From Turritopsis dohrnii (lineage: Eukaryota; Cnidaria; Hydrozoa; Anthoathecata; Oceaniidae): a stretch of DNA of 64,000 bases. The notes beneath the pieces were generated by a model. That model did no database searches and was not told the origin of the DNA. It saw only the letters and a program-made list of their open reading frames with translations. Numbering within the stretch: the first letter of the stretch is position 1; every line of letters starts with the position of its first letter. The stretch covers positions 372,001 through 436,000 of the forward strand of contig BQMF02000068.1 of the NCBI GenBank assembly GCA_027922465.2, read 5' to 3'. Shown here one piece after another: positions 24,441 through 36,900 of the stretch. A program made the translations under genes and the position numbers.

Positions 24441-25462
24441 GTTAGAGCGTTCAAATAAAGTTGCTACTGTTTATGTTAGCTTCTTTCTGCTTGTTCTTAT
24501 GATTCTCTAAAAATCTACACAAAATATTGTCATGTTTCCGAAATTTTTGTTTCTCATAGTTTTCGCAGTATGATTAATGGTCGTCGCCTTAGTTTTGTCA
24601 ATTTCTATAGCCAATATAAATCAAGGCAATTACTTTTGACATCTTCCCAATTGTTCTCTAGCTATTCAGCTGTGACGCCAATATGAATATTCTTTGGTCC
24701 CGAAATGGAAGTCTGTCTAGCTTGTTTTTCTATTTCAGGGATATTCCCACAACTGTTACACCGACAAATGTAGTAACTTCGTAAAATGTAATAAATTTTC
24801 AACGATAAATGTAGTAACTCCGAGAAATGCAGTAAACCTTGGTCAAATGTTGTAAACGCCTTGAAGATTGAAATGAGCCATAATTAGGCCAACCACATGA
24901 AGGCTTCACCAGTCACCTTTTCAAGGGCTATCAGGTGGCCACATAATAAAGCCAAAAATCGAGCATGCGCGGTAAAATAACCCCTAATGTGAGCTAAATG
25001 AGCCATAATTGGTCAAATCACATCAAGGTCTTCAACAAGCAACTTTCCAAGTGCTATCAGGTGGCTATATAATAAAAATAAAAATTGCCCATGCCCAGAA
25101 AAGACTCCGGCTGCACTTAGATAATACGTTTAAAGGTCTTCATCATAATAATATTGCTGGTACTATCAAGTGTTATAATAGAACCCAACTTAGCGCATGC
25201 GCAGTGTAAACATTTAGGTAGAACCATTGCAATTTAAGATTGTGGTAAAATTCGTGCATGCATATATATATATATTCAGCATTGCTTACAAAACATAAGA
25301 TTCGTTTTGCCTAATTATGACTCACTTACTTCATATTAGCAAATTTCTACTGCGCAAGGGCGATTTCGGCTTTCATTTTATGGCTACTTGACAGTCCTTA
25401 CAAAGCCAATTGATGAAGACGTTCATTTGTTTCGCGTAATTATAATCCATATTGCTTGTATT

Positions 25463-26815
25463 AACATCACTACCAAAGGAAGAAAGCATCTAGGAGCAGC
25501 TCTAGGTACTAAAGAGTTCAAACATCAATACGTGAATGAGTTGGTGAAGAAATGGACCAAAGAAATCATCATCCTTGCAGAAATCGCTAAGACTCAACCA
25601 CAGTCAGCATACATTGCATTCACTGCAGGATACCGTCATAAATTCAATTACTTCATCAGAACGCTAGCTGGTATCTCCGATCTCCTGAGACCGGTTGAAG
25701 ACGTTATCAGATACCACTTCATACCCTCTTTATGCAACGGCCGTCAATGTAGTGATGAGGAAAGACGCCTTTTTGCTCTTCCTGTGAAGATGGGAGGACT
25801 TGGAATTATTAATGTGATGGAGTTGGCTCAAATAGAGTATACGAACTCGCTTAGAGTAACTGAGTTCCAATCAAACCTGGTGCGACAGCAAAATGAATTT
25901 TTGAAGACCGATCCTCACACAAAATCAATCATCGGAAAAATCAAATCTTAAAAATCTGAAGCAAACATTGTGATTCTAGAACAACTCAAAACGACAATGA
26001 CTTCCGCCGATGTGAAAGTAAACGACATCAACCGGCTGGATGGAGCTTCAATATGGCTATCTACACTCCCATTAAAAGAGGAGAGATTTGCCCTCAACAA
26101 ACAAGAGTTTTTTGATATGCTTCACTTGCGTTACAATTGGGAGCTCAAAGACGTCCCTCAATTCTGTGCTTGCAAAAGTAAGTTCTCATTGCAACACGCG
26201 TTGAATTGTCATCTTGGCGGATACATGATAGCTCGTCACAATCATCTTCGAGACCTCCTTGCCAAACTGCTAGTTGAGTGTAGCTTTGACGTCCAAACCG
26301 AACCACCACTTCTCCCTGCTGCAGAAGAATCAGAAGATCTACAAAGATCAGCCATAATTAGTGAAGAAGCCAGAGCAGATATTAGCTGCCGTGGATTTTG
26401 GCAACCATACAGAAGAGCATTTTTTGACGTAAAGGTTTCCAACCTAACAGCTCAGACGTATCAATCAAAATCTACTGCTGCTACGTTCTCCTCTCTAGAG
26501 AAAGAAAAAAAAAGGAAATACAACCAGAGAATTCAATTGGTTGATCATGGAACCTTCACACCATTAATTTTCGGTGCAACTGGTGGCATGGCCCGCGAAG
26601 CATCCATCTTCATGACGAAACTAGCTGAAAAGTTAGCAATTAAAACCAATTCTTCTACAGCTGATACCATCACATGGATGAGAAGGAAGATAATGTTTTC
26701 TCTGATAAGAGATACGGTTGCGGCAATAAGAGGCGAAAGAATGAGTCGTCAACCACACCCCATCATCGAAATCAATAATATTCCGCTCGATGGAATATGT
26801 AACATTGCACGCTAG
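25463..26815 (+). pseudogene. C-terminal region of an RLE-type retrotransposon protein, one internal stop
   Basis: A single frame with one stop (TAA at 25949-25951). The first part (HLGAALGTKEF...) is the thumb/linker side of a reverse transcriptase polyprotein. Downstream is a CCHC-type cluster, CACKSKFSLQHALNCHLGG, then a restriction-endonuclease-like core with ADISCRGF and FFDVKV (candidate D...DxK residues). A conserved tail follows (TPLIFGATGGMAREA). The order CCHC then PD-(D/E)xK-like nuclease is that of R2/NeSL/Hero-style elements; the precise clade is not determined. The reverse transcriptase catalytic core was lost to 5' truncation. Confidence 0.7.
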
Positions 26816-26930
26816 AGAGAATCGCCCTTTTTGTTTAATAATAATGTAAATGATTACTATCATATTGTATGTAATATTAGTATGTAAGTGAAATAAATGA
26901 CCGTACTATGTTAAAAAAAAAAAAAAAAAA
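25463..26930 (+). mobile_element. 5'-truncated, poly(A)-tailed retrotransposon insertion with 14-bp target duplication
   Basis: The 1468-bp insertion ends in an A-run (26913-26930), preceded by an AATAAA-like signal near 26892. It is flanked by the perfect 14-bp duplication ATATTGCTTGTATT (25449-25462 and 26931-26944). It sits inside the right arm of the element 24754-32620. These are the marks of target-primed reverse transcription. Confidence 0.9.
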
Positions 26931-27221
26931 ATATTGCTTGTATTGACAGTCTCTTACTACGCATGTGCGAATTCCTGGCTTATTACGCAGCCACCTGATA
27001 CCACTGGAAAAGTTACTTGGTGAAGACCTTGATGAGTTTTGCCAAATTATGACTTATTTAGCTCATATCAGCGGTCTTTTAACTGGGCATGTGCGATATT
27101 GGGTTTTGTTATGTGGCCGCCTGACAGCCATTGAAAAGTTACCTGGTGAAGACCTTCATGTGTTTGGCGTAATTATGGCTCCTTTCAACGTTCAAGGTGT
27201 TTACTACATTTAAACAGAACT

Positions 27222-28056
27222 AGCCGCCCATGTCCACCTGCTCTGTATCACTGTATCAATAATCGTCAAATTTCCTTATAAACGGCTCGTACAACTTGTG
27301 TTCAACCAGAAGCAGATTCGAAGTCACAACCTCTGGCAAAACCAATCTTTCATCAGTGTAACAATACACTCAAAACGTATAGAGAGAAAACTTCAACTTT
27401 TTATTAACTTTTGTTTTAAAAAAGTTACGCGCTCTAACATGGGTGCTATCAAACGTAAGGGGGAAATGGTTTCTCTTCTTAAAAAGATCACACGGGAAGA
27501 GAGAAAAAAAGGCACGTGCTAAATGAATAAAGTGAATAAAAAAAACGTTCGATCTGATTAAAATAGATTAAAAGAAATCGATTAAAACAAATTAAGACAA
27601 CTATTATGACAAAAGCGAAAAAAAATATTTTGTATCATGATACTCTTTTTTTACCTATCGGTCTTTAAACATTTTGATTGCTCGAAAAAAAGTTCACCCG
27701 TCTCAGACAGTCAGGCAAGGATACGTTAGGATACACTGGTAAACTGCACATGCTGCCACGTTCTGTCACTGCTGCTTTATGTCCAAAATGTTTAATCAGT
27801 TAGTTTCTTTGTATTTAGTTGATGTATTGTTTTCAAAGCCAAGTCAACGTGGAATGTAAAACTAACAATAATAGTAAAAACAAAACATTATTTCTATTAG
27901 TTCATCAGCCCAAAAAAGTCACGTTCGATTGGGGGTTGCAATGTATTTGCTTCGAACTCACGTCGCACGCAAAAAAAATAATAATTTCACAACTCAATCT
28001 ACCATTTTGCGTGATTAACAGACAAACAAACAAACGGAGAATCGGCTATTAATATA
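27222..28056 (+). repeat. Dispersed ~0.85-kb repeat, second copy at 61365-62455
   Basis: Starts ACTAGCCGCC and ends CGGCTATTAATATAT. It is collinear with 61365-62455 (shared 'gttacgcgctctaacatggg', 'gcacgtgctaaatgaataaa', 'gttcacccgtctcagacagt'). Near the end are AAACAAAC runs. The tip words TAGCCG/CGGCTA are inverted. Possibly a non-autonomous element; class unknown. Confidence 0.7.
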
Positions 28057-29049
28057 TGAGTGTGAGTGTGAGTGTGATTTATTTCATCAGAATAGAAAAG
28101 TGAATACAAGAACAACGTGATAGTGTAGACCACTAAATAGCTATGGTTTGCTAATCTAGGTAGTGGCCCCCCAAAATAAGTTAAAAAAAAACAAAAAAAA
28201 AACAAAAAAAAAAAAACAAAAGCAAAACAACAGCAACAAAAATAAATACAAGCAGATCGATAGGGAATAAATAAAGAAAAAAAAAAAAAAAAAAAAAAAA
28301 AATCTAGACAAGGTAAAACACTGTGGTAGTATGTAATTAGGAATAACAGTATTGTCTAGTTTATATGAGTATTAGATTTTTGAACATTGATTTAATTTTC
28401 CCAACACTAAGTGAGGATAGTCTATGTTCGAGGTGTTGCTGGAAACAGTTCCAATTTAGTATACACTGGTAACGGATGGAATTTATACCAAACCTCTGTG
28501 TTCTAACCAGAGGTCTGTTCAATAAATTGAGGGAGGAATTTCTAGTTTGAGACTGTAAGTATTCAAGATTAAAGGTATTGCGAATGTCTACCGGTGCTTT
28601 AGAGTTTAATAAGCTATGAACCAGTAGGATATTGTTTAAAGAGATATAGTCCGATAATGGAAGAATTTTGTGTTGGACAAAAAGAGGTCTGGATGCATCA
28701 TGGAAACCAGAAAAAGTTATAATACGTAGGGCAGCTTTCTGAAGTTTATAAATTCTATGATTTGAAGGTAGAGATTGGCCCCATACCTGGCAAGCGTAGG
28801 TGGCATGTGAATTAAATAAAGCATGATAACATTTAATCAAAGTTGGTCTTGGTAAATAATGCCGAAGGATTGAAAGGGCACCATTGGCTTTACTGAGTTT
28901 AGAGGACAGCTGATTGATGTGAGAATTCCAACTAAGAAATGGGTCAAGGTAAACTCCTAAATACCGAACAGAGTCAACCATGGAGAGTTTTTTCCCATTA
29001 AATTTTAAATTTAACTCATAATCAACAAGATTCGCAAAAATGCGACTAT

Positions 29050-31300
29050 ATATTTCCCCAAAGTTGCAAACATTTTACCATTTATTGTGTGTACATTGAT
29101 AACTATGAGAAAAATGTATCGTTAAATAATTACAGTATAACTACCATCGACCTGATGCTCAGGTTGAATTTAATGCCACAAAAAAACTTACTTTGAAGTT
29201 ATTATGAAATGAAATTGTTCACGGTCAAATGATAAGGTTTCTCTTAAAATTTTTTGCTGAGGAGTTAAAAAGTGACTGAGAAGTTACTATGGACACGTAG
29301 CTAAAAATTAGAAGACCTAAATGCGACTAATATTTTCCTTTCTGCATATCAACAAACTCATCAATGTGTAAGACAATTTCATCTTAATATAAGATGTATG
29401 ATCTTAATTGTTGCAGAAGCTTGACAAGTTTCCTATTTGTAACTCAAATAAAATTATCTTACAACATTATACAATCAAATTTGTATACAGGTTTTCTGTA
29501 CAAAAGAAGAAAAGAAAATTGTTAAACCTAATTTTGATACCACAGTTTACTTTGGGGTAGACATATAAGCAAATAACTATCAAAAGTAATCAAAATCTCT
29601 ACTAACAAATATTACGTGTAACATTTCAAATTAGGACAGAATAGTTATTTTTTAAAAAAAGATGGCCTTAGAGTGCGTTTACATGAGAGCCGTAGTGACC
29701 TCAAACCAGTTTGAAATTTTTAGCTGTTTGAAATCGCCATTCAGTTTACATGAGAAATTTCGATACGGTCTTGGAGAGTTTTGTCGAGTAAAAATCGAAA
29801 CAATAGATTTACTAGTTTCTAGCTCTCTATACGAGTGCGTTTTTACACGAGAGCTATACTGAACTCACACCGGTTTGGGATTTCAATACGGGTAGAAGTA
29901 TTTTCTATGCACGATGGAATAAATTTAGCACATTCTATATTTTTATTTCATGTGTCAGCAAAATTTAATTAACATGCACATGCTTGTTAACACATTTTAT
30001 GATAAAACAATGAAATGTGAAAACTTTCACACCTTTCCAAGCTGTATCGAAATTTCAAACCTACTTCTTAAGTAGGTTTGAAATCATCACGGGTAAAATA
30101 TTTGTACAGCCGTTATCATGTAAACATCGCTAAAGGTTTGACCAGGAACCGTAGTGAAATAATTACCCATATCAAAACTCGTAACGGGAGGATTGAAATT
30201 TCAAACCGGTTTGAGTTCACTAAGGCTCTCATGTAAACGCACTCTTAAAGTGGCAATTTATAAAACTAAATTCAAGTATTCAGAATAACAGATTTATTTT
30301 GTGTTTATTTTGTGGTAAAAATGACCTTCATATATAAATCCCAAATGGAAAAAAAGAACTTTGGTAGTATATCCATAACCAAATCACTACATAGCTGAAA
30401 GTAGAAGTTTGTGCTCCGTCTTGATTTAAATTACAGACTGTCATTTGTGTTGTGTTTTGAATTACGTTCGTTGTTCGTACAGGAAAATTGACAGTACTAT
30501 ATTAAATTTTGCAAAATAAAATATGATATATATACAGTATCAAAACAGTATACGTGATCATGGAATTCATCCATAGTAAACTATGTTTCCGTTGTTAGAT
30601 TAAATGACTATATAATACGTTTTAAAATATTATACGTAATAGGTTTTCTGTACTTCTTGTTGCATATACGACATCGTGTTTTTGCTAGCTATTTTTGTAT
30701 GTACTTTTTGAAACTGGTTGAACTGGTCGTTCTCCCCACATGAAAAGGGTTTCCTCCTTTGCTTTATGGCTGGTACATCGTGCTTTCAGTTCAGTTGAGC
30801 TCTACATTATAACAGGATGTAAAATAAAAATAAATCTTCAGCCTGGCTATTGATAATGAATTTTCACCTTTGCACTGAAACCACAGCTTCAATGGTTTGC
30901 TGTTCGAAGCATACTAATTACCAATCATCATAACAATGTTATCAACAAAAAACAAAACATCATTGCATTGATACATCAATTTTTTCTGTTTTTACACATT
31001 CATTCAAAAGTTTTTACAAAGCTTTTTAAGACAACACTGAACTAAAACGATTCATTTCCATCATTTAACGTTTCATCTATTGAATCATTTTAAGAGCTAG
31101 CAGAAAAAAAACAAAAATCTTCCACTCATCTGCACTGACTGAAAAAAATGGCGTGCTGTAGACTAGCCTCTATTCTAATCTACTTTGGCGGCTAGGCGAA
31201 AATTCAATACCGAACCGCGGCTATAAAAGTGAACGGAGAAGAAGGAGGAGGAGGAGAAGAAGGAAAATGCCGGTTTTAACATATATTTCGCCCTATGGGG
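29050..31300. mobile_element. Repeat inserted in the LINE reverse transcriptase; inverted copy at 34580-35640
   Basis: 29060-29625 plus 30690-31290 is the reverse complement of 34580-35640. Landmarks are the block around 29280-29320 (against 35560-35610) and the purine-rich GGAGGAGGAG tract at 31240-31262 (against the pyrimidine tract at 34600-34635). It lies within the LINE coding region. It carries an extra block, 29625-30690, absent from the other copy. Confidence 0.75.
29671..30244. mobile_element. 574-bp PIF-like miniature element with TTA duplication
   Basis: Termini GAGTGCGTTTACATGAGAGC are inverted for about 50 bp (continuing through TCAAACC(A/G)GTTTGAAATTT). TTA flanks both sides (29668-29670 and 30245-30247). 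An internal extra copy of the terminal word begins near 29834. No coding capacity. Confidence 0.82.
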
Positions 31301-32620
31301 AAATATATAATAACTTTATTTTTGTGTCTAAACAACATAACTTCTGTTTTTGCCACATTTAGAGATATCTTGTTGGCATTTAGCCATTTTTCTAAGAATT
31401 TTAGATCAATGTTAAGATGTTTTCTGATTTTTTTTAAATCATTATTGGAATAGAGCATGCTGGTGTCATCTGCATAATGAAAGACCTCTGAGAAAATAGC
31501 GGCATTTGATAAATCATTTATATAAATAAGAAATAGCAAAGGGCCCAATATGGACCCTTGTGGGACACCAAATTCGATTTTGATAGGAGAAGATCGATAA
31601 TTCGAAACAGAAACTATTTGGTATCGATTTGAGAGGTATGATTTAAACTATTTCTTAATTGGGCCTCTAATGCCAAAGTGATCTAATTTGCTAAGGAGTA
31701 TTTGATGATCGACAGTATCGAAAGCCTTCTGTAGATCAATGAATATACCACATGTAAATTTTCCCTGATCTAGACTGTCTCTAATATTTTCAGTAAGGCT
31801 GATTAAAGCATGAACTGTAGAGTGATTATTTCTAAAACCAAACTGTCTGTTAACAAGGCTTTGATTTAAGGATAAGAATTTTAGTAAGCGGCTATGTACA
31901 ATTTTTTCAAAGATCTTATCAATATTAGAAAGCAATGAAATAGGTCTGTAATTGGTCACTTCAAGGGGGGAGCCTTTGTTTTTAAATACAGGAATGACAT
32001 CGGCATATTTCAGAATATTAGCAAATTCACCATTAAGAATGGAAGAATTGAATAAGTCAGGAAGAATAGCTGAAATTTCATCATCCAGAAGGACTAATAT
32101 TTTATTGTAATACTATTTGGACCAACTGCCTTGGATGTATCAAGGTTATTAATGATTTCTTTAATTTCTTGTGATTTTATTGGTGAGAAAAAAAGAGAAT
32201 TTTGAGTGGGGTTCCTTAGAAAAGCACTAAAATGTTTAGAGCTATACTTAATTTTATTGCGAATATTTTCAGCAACAGTAGAAAAAAAGGAATTAAATGA
32301 TTCAGATACTAATGTGGGATCAGAAATAATTTCATTATTAATTTTTATGGAGATATTTTCACTCTTATTCCTATTTTTCTTATTAAGGATATATAGATTC
32401 ACCAACTAAATATAAAAACAAAATGATTAAATATTTGGATAATATTATTAAAATTTCGATTATCGATTGTAGGCTAGTTTTTCAATAATGTTTATTTCAT
32501 AAGTTCTTATTTTGGTTCTCACTGGCGTTCGTGTACCACGAATACATGTGATTGCCGACTTAATACATTTGACGTAGGTTTACTACACTTGTCGGAGTTA
32601 CTACATTTGTTGGGGTAACA

Positions 32621-33879
32621 ACAACACGACGTAGAGCACTATTTAAACGAGGCGAAAACGAGGTCTTAAACAAAATATTTGAAACAGTCCATAAAAGGTC
32701 AATTAATTTCGATTCTTTTAAGCTACGCATTTGTTTTAATATGTTATTGAAATTTATCTAATTGCAAATGTTTCGTCATTTTCCCCATTAAATGTCATTC
32801 CATTTAATTCAATTCGGTTGATTAAAAGGAGGAAAATGACTTATTTATTACATTTGTTCATTGCCTCGAACCCAGGATTGTTTTGATTTTAATAGATATG
32901 AAAAGTTAAGACACTCCTGGGTACAAAGTTGTAAGTGTTTCTGATTCACAGTACTATACACCAATTTCAATTCGATTGATTGTGTACACATGAATGACTT
33001 TTGACCTTTTGACAAAATTGCGTAGAAGCGTTGCATGGTAGTATGTTTAGTATTTTTGAAATCTTAAAAACTAATGTAAAACTCGCGGGGACCGTCGGAA
33101 AATTCCCAGCACTTTTATTTCTTTAGAGAGATTCATATATGAAATTTTGAAAAAACTCTCAATATCCCTGGTTTAAACATAAAAACATGAAAATACTAGA
33201 CCATAAAGGCCCATCTTTATACGCTTTCATACTCAGCAAATAATTCTATTTGATGTCCTCAGCTGGAAAAGAAAAACATAGCTTATTCTGCAGTTTATTT
33301 TTGAGAAGAAACCAAATATTTACAAAGGTGTATTTATACATCTGTTCATTCAAACTGTTTGGGTCAACGGAAGAAAAGTATTATCGATTTATTTTTGTTT
33401 CTTTGCATTTTATAGAACTTTGCCTTTAACTTGGTTTTCTCAGTACAGCAATGCAACCATCATTCGACTGAAAATAAACCGCAAACACTTTGGTCATTAA
33501 GCACATTCTTTGCCCTGTCAATGAAAGGGGAAAAGAATTTGTTAAAGCCTGTGTTGTAAAGCAAAAACATTTATTATTATTTCAATATGTTTGTTTTTCG
33601 TCATATTTAGCTTAAACGACATTTTTCATTCATTTCCGCTATCCATCACATATGTCATGCAAGTCACCCCAGCACATATATCATGCAGGAAGCTCTGCGG
33701 TTGAGAGCGATTACTTTTTCTTATAACTGTCAGAAATTTTGCTTATTTTGCATAACAACACTTTATATTGACGTCAGAGACAAACGCATAAATGTCTTAT
33801 TTGACAAGTTTTCTGCACTTTCTCTAAATAGAATTGTTTATTCACTAAATAAAATATTTGTTGTTCCCCGGCAAGATTA
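32621..33879. other. Upstream intergenic region of gene A
   Basis: No gene seen. It probably contains regulatory sequence for the collagen-Ig-TLDc gene A, but no specific site beyond the TATA box at 33881 can be supported. Confidence 0.4.
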
Positions 33880-33880
33880 A

Positions 33881-33889
33881 TATATAAAA
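33881..33889 (+). promoter_or_regulatory. TATA-box candidate of gene A
   Basis: TATATAAAA lies 64 bases before the ATG at 33953, which would place transcription start near 33910-33920 and give a short 5' leader. Spacing and sequence fit a core TATA element; no experimental support. Confidence 0.5.
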
Positions 33890-33952
33890 CCCAGCCTCAA
33901 GCTCTGTTCTGTATCAATCGGGGTCAGAAGGTTCTCGTACCTGAAAATAAAG

Positions 33953-36900
33953 ATGGAATACTCAGCGTATGTTATTACTACCGTTCTCATGGTTACAAGT
34001 TTACTGTCGATTTCAAGTTACCTCAAGGTTGAATACCAGCTGAAAGAACTGCAAGGTATGGAGATTTTCTTGCGAGGATATTTATAATGATCTGAAAATT
34101 GACAAAAGTCATCAGTGAATGAACTTTATTCTATAGATGTCCAATTGTGACGTCCTTTAATCGAGCGTGTAGTGATGATTGGGCAAAACGAAAAAGACAT
34201 GTTTTCCTTTTCATACATTTTGAAATCTGAGCAAGCTTGCTTAAAATCTAACACAGTTGTCTTTTCCTTTTATGATGAATGGAAAATGTTTGATGTAAAA
34301 CGAATGTTTTAAATGTACCTTATCGGTAAAAAACAAAATAAAGTCGGCAAAAAGTTGGCTAATAGGTGACTAATATTTTTGCCTACTTTTTTTTTACCAA
34401 CCAAACTTTTTTGCTGACTTTTTTTTATTGACTACTTGTCAAACTAGTGCAGTACAACACAAGCTGAACAAGAACAAAAGAAGGGTCAAGAAGAACAAAA
34501 TAACAAAAATACACAAATGAAGAAGAAAACTGTTATTGAAATTGACTAATCAACCTAATTTACCTAACCTTTCTTTATGGGATATATGTTAAAACCTGCA
34601 TATTCCTTCTTCTTCTCCTTCTCCTTCTTCTCCGTTCACTTTTATAGCCGCGGTTCGGTATTGAATTTTCGCCTAGCCAAAGTAGATAAGAATAGAGGCT
34701 AGTCTACAGCACGCCATTTTTTTCAGTCAGTGCAGATGAGCAATGGACGATTTTTGTTTTTTTCCTGCTAGCTTTTAAAATGATTCAATAGATGAAACGT
34801 TAAATGATGGAAATGAATCGTTTTAGTTCAGTGTTGTCTTAAAAAGCTTTGTAAAACCTTTTGAATGAACGTGTAAAAACCAGAAAAAATTGATATATCA
34901 ATGAGGTTTTGTTTTTGTTGATAACAATGTTATAATGATTGGTAATTAATTTGCTTCGAACAGCAAACCATTGAAGCTGTGGTTTCAGTGCAAAGGTGAA
35001 AATTCATTATCAATAGCCAGGCTGAAGATTTATTTTCATTTTACATCCTGATATAATGTAGCCCAACTGAACTGAAAGCACGATGTACCAGCCATAAAGG
35101 AAACCCTTTTTATGTGGAGAACAACCAGTTCAACCAGTTTGTTAATTCAAAAAATACATACTAAAACAGCAAGTAAAAATGTTGAAATGTTACACGTAAT
35201 ATTTGTTAGTAGAGATTTTGATTGCTTTTGATAGTTATTTACTTATATATGTCTACCCGAAAGCATACTGTGGTATCATAATTAGGTTTAACAATTTTCT
35301 TTTCTTCTTTTGTACAGAAAACCTGTGTACGAATTTGATTGTATAATGTTGTAAGATAGTTTTATCCGAGTTACAAAAAGCAATTGTTCTGTTAAATGAC
35401 ATTGTTTACCGTGATTTTGTGGTATAAAGGATAGGAAACTTGTCAAGCTTCTCCAACAATAAAGATCATACATATATTATGATGAAATTGTCTTACACAT
35501 TGATGGGTTGTTTGCAATGGTTTAAGGGGAAACATTAGTCGCATTTAGGTCTTATAATTTTTAGCTACGTGTCCATAGTAACTTCTCAGTCACTTTTTAA
35601 CTCCTCAGCAAAAAATTTTAAGAGCAACCAAATTCCTAACAAAGCAACGCAGATACATTGAAACCTAGATCATCCAGTGATATATCTACATTTATCTTTT
35701 GATTTCTTTTATTCAGAAAAAAGTGCTAATGAGCATTCACGAAGTCGTCGTGACGTAGATAACTTTCCAAAAACTTTATCCGAACTGAAAGAATTGATAA
35801 ATGTGCTCACAAACCAGACAATGCATGATGAAATACAAAAAGCCTCCACAAACGTCTTCACTAAACTGCCTGTTAACAAGTTTTGTACCTATCTAAGAAA
35901 TTGCTCATCGTGTCAAGGGCAGCGAGGTCCAAGAGGACCACCAGGACCACCAGGTCCTCGTGGTCCACAGGGATTACCAGGAAAGCGAGGACCAAAAGGT
36001 GATCTTTGCAAATCCATTGGTGTTCAATATCCTACTTTGAAATACCATCACGTAGATGAAGTTGTCAACGAAACGAATGACGCAAGATTTGAATGTCAGT
36101 TTTTTGGAAATCCACTACCTAAAATTAAATGGGTCAAATCGTCAACAAAACATGCTAACATATCATACATCATCAACAGAGAAAAAGCTTTGACTACTTC
36201 CGTTCTTCAAATCAAAAATGTAACATGGGTTGACCGTGGCGAGGTGACATGCATAGGAGAGAGTATTTTGGGAAGAAGCATTGCTACTGGCAAACTCGAT
36301 GTACACTGTAAGTTAACCTAAATTTCAATCAATGTATCTTTTAACGCAGAGAATGTCCTTGTTGTTATTAGCTGTAATAAGCTATATGTCATCACCATAA
36401 AATAAGGAAAAAATGCGCAAAATTTAAGGGCCGATTTAATTTCTGAACATTTGAAGAAAATTGGTGGTTATTTATAAAAAATCACAAATAAGTTAGTGTT
36501 GAGATGACAGTGAGTTTGTTTCATTTTTGTTTGCTTACGATTATTATAAGGTATTGTTTTACTTGGCTGGCCAAACTACTTTTCATAAGCCACTATTTAG
36601 ATTGGAGGCTCCGAAGTATTTGACACACTTTTGTGAGACACGAAACCAATCAAACCCAATTCCGCTAAAGGGAATTGAACCCTGACCTCTCGTATGAATT
36701 CCGAGAGTGACAACCACTCCTTTGTTTGTTTGTTTTATTTTGTTTGTTTGTTTATGTAAGTAACAGGTTTGAGGTCAGGTTTTTAGGTGTTTTGTGACAT
36801 TTGACTGATTTTGACATTTGATTTTCAGTGGCTCCTCGTCTATCATTAACACCTTCACTGGTAACAGGAAACGTTGGGTCAAATCTCAGATTTCCTGAAT

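Larger units (their letters stand above)
28361..32405 (-). pseudogene. LINE reverse transcriptase (CR1/L2-like), multiple breaks
   Basis: Pieces in order on the - strand: N-terminal linker (32405-32094, SFNSFFSTVAENIRNK), fingers/palm (31959-31648, MTNYRPISLLSNIDKIFEKI, then FIDLQKAFDTVDH as motif A), and palm B/C (31548-31276, GPLLFLIYINDL and FHYADDTSML). After the inserted 29050-31300 the thumb and C-terminal part follow (about 29040-28361, VRYLGVYLDPFLSWNSHI). Stops and shifts separate the pieces. The sequence RHKNK at the end of one fragment joins naturally to the continuation after the insertion. Confidence 0.8.
28057..32566 (-). mobile_element. CR1/L2-like LINE remnant on the - strand, split by an insertion
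   Basis: The - strand reverse transcriptase reads from about 32405 down to 28361, broken by frameshifts and the inserted block 29050-31300. The likely 3' end is the (CACACT)n-type run at 28057-28076. The A-rich tract at 28180-28300 on the + strand is T-rich in the LINE's orientation, so it is not a poly(A) tail. With 27214-28056 it fills a gap in the right arm of the element 24754-32620, bounded on both sides by TACATTT. Confidence 0.65.
24754..32620. mobile_element. Inverted-repeat DNA element enlarged by nested insertions
   Basis: The tips TGTTACACCGACAAATGTAG (left) and, reversed, TGTTACCCCAACAAATGTAG (right) are flanked by a perfect 5-bp duplication ACAAC (24749-24753 and 32621-32625). 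Both arms carry repeats of the word AAATG(T/C)AGTAA(A/C), then longer units with TATCAGGTGGC and GCATGCGC words (left 24850-25250; right, inverted, 25320-25448 and 26945-27213). Removing two insertions (25463-26930 and about 27214-32566) restores a continuous right arm joined at TACATTT. The original element was roughly 1 kb and non-coding. Confidence 0.8.

Noticed and set aside
28180..28300. A-rich tract as the poly(A) tail of the LINE
   Set aside because: The LINE reads on the - strand, where this tract is T-rich, so it cannot be its tail.
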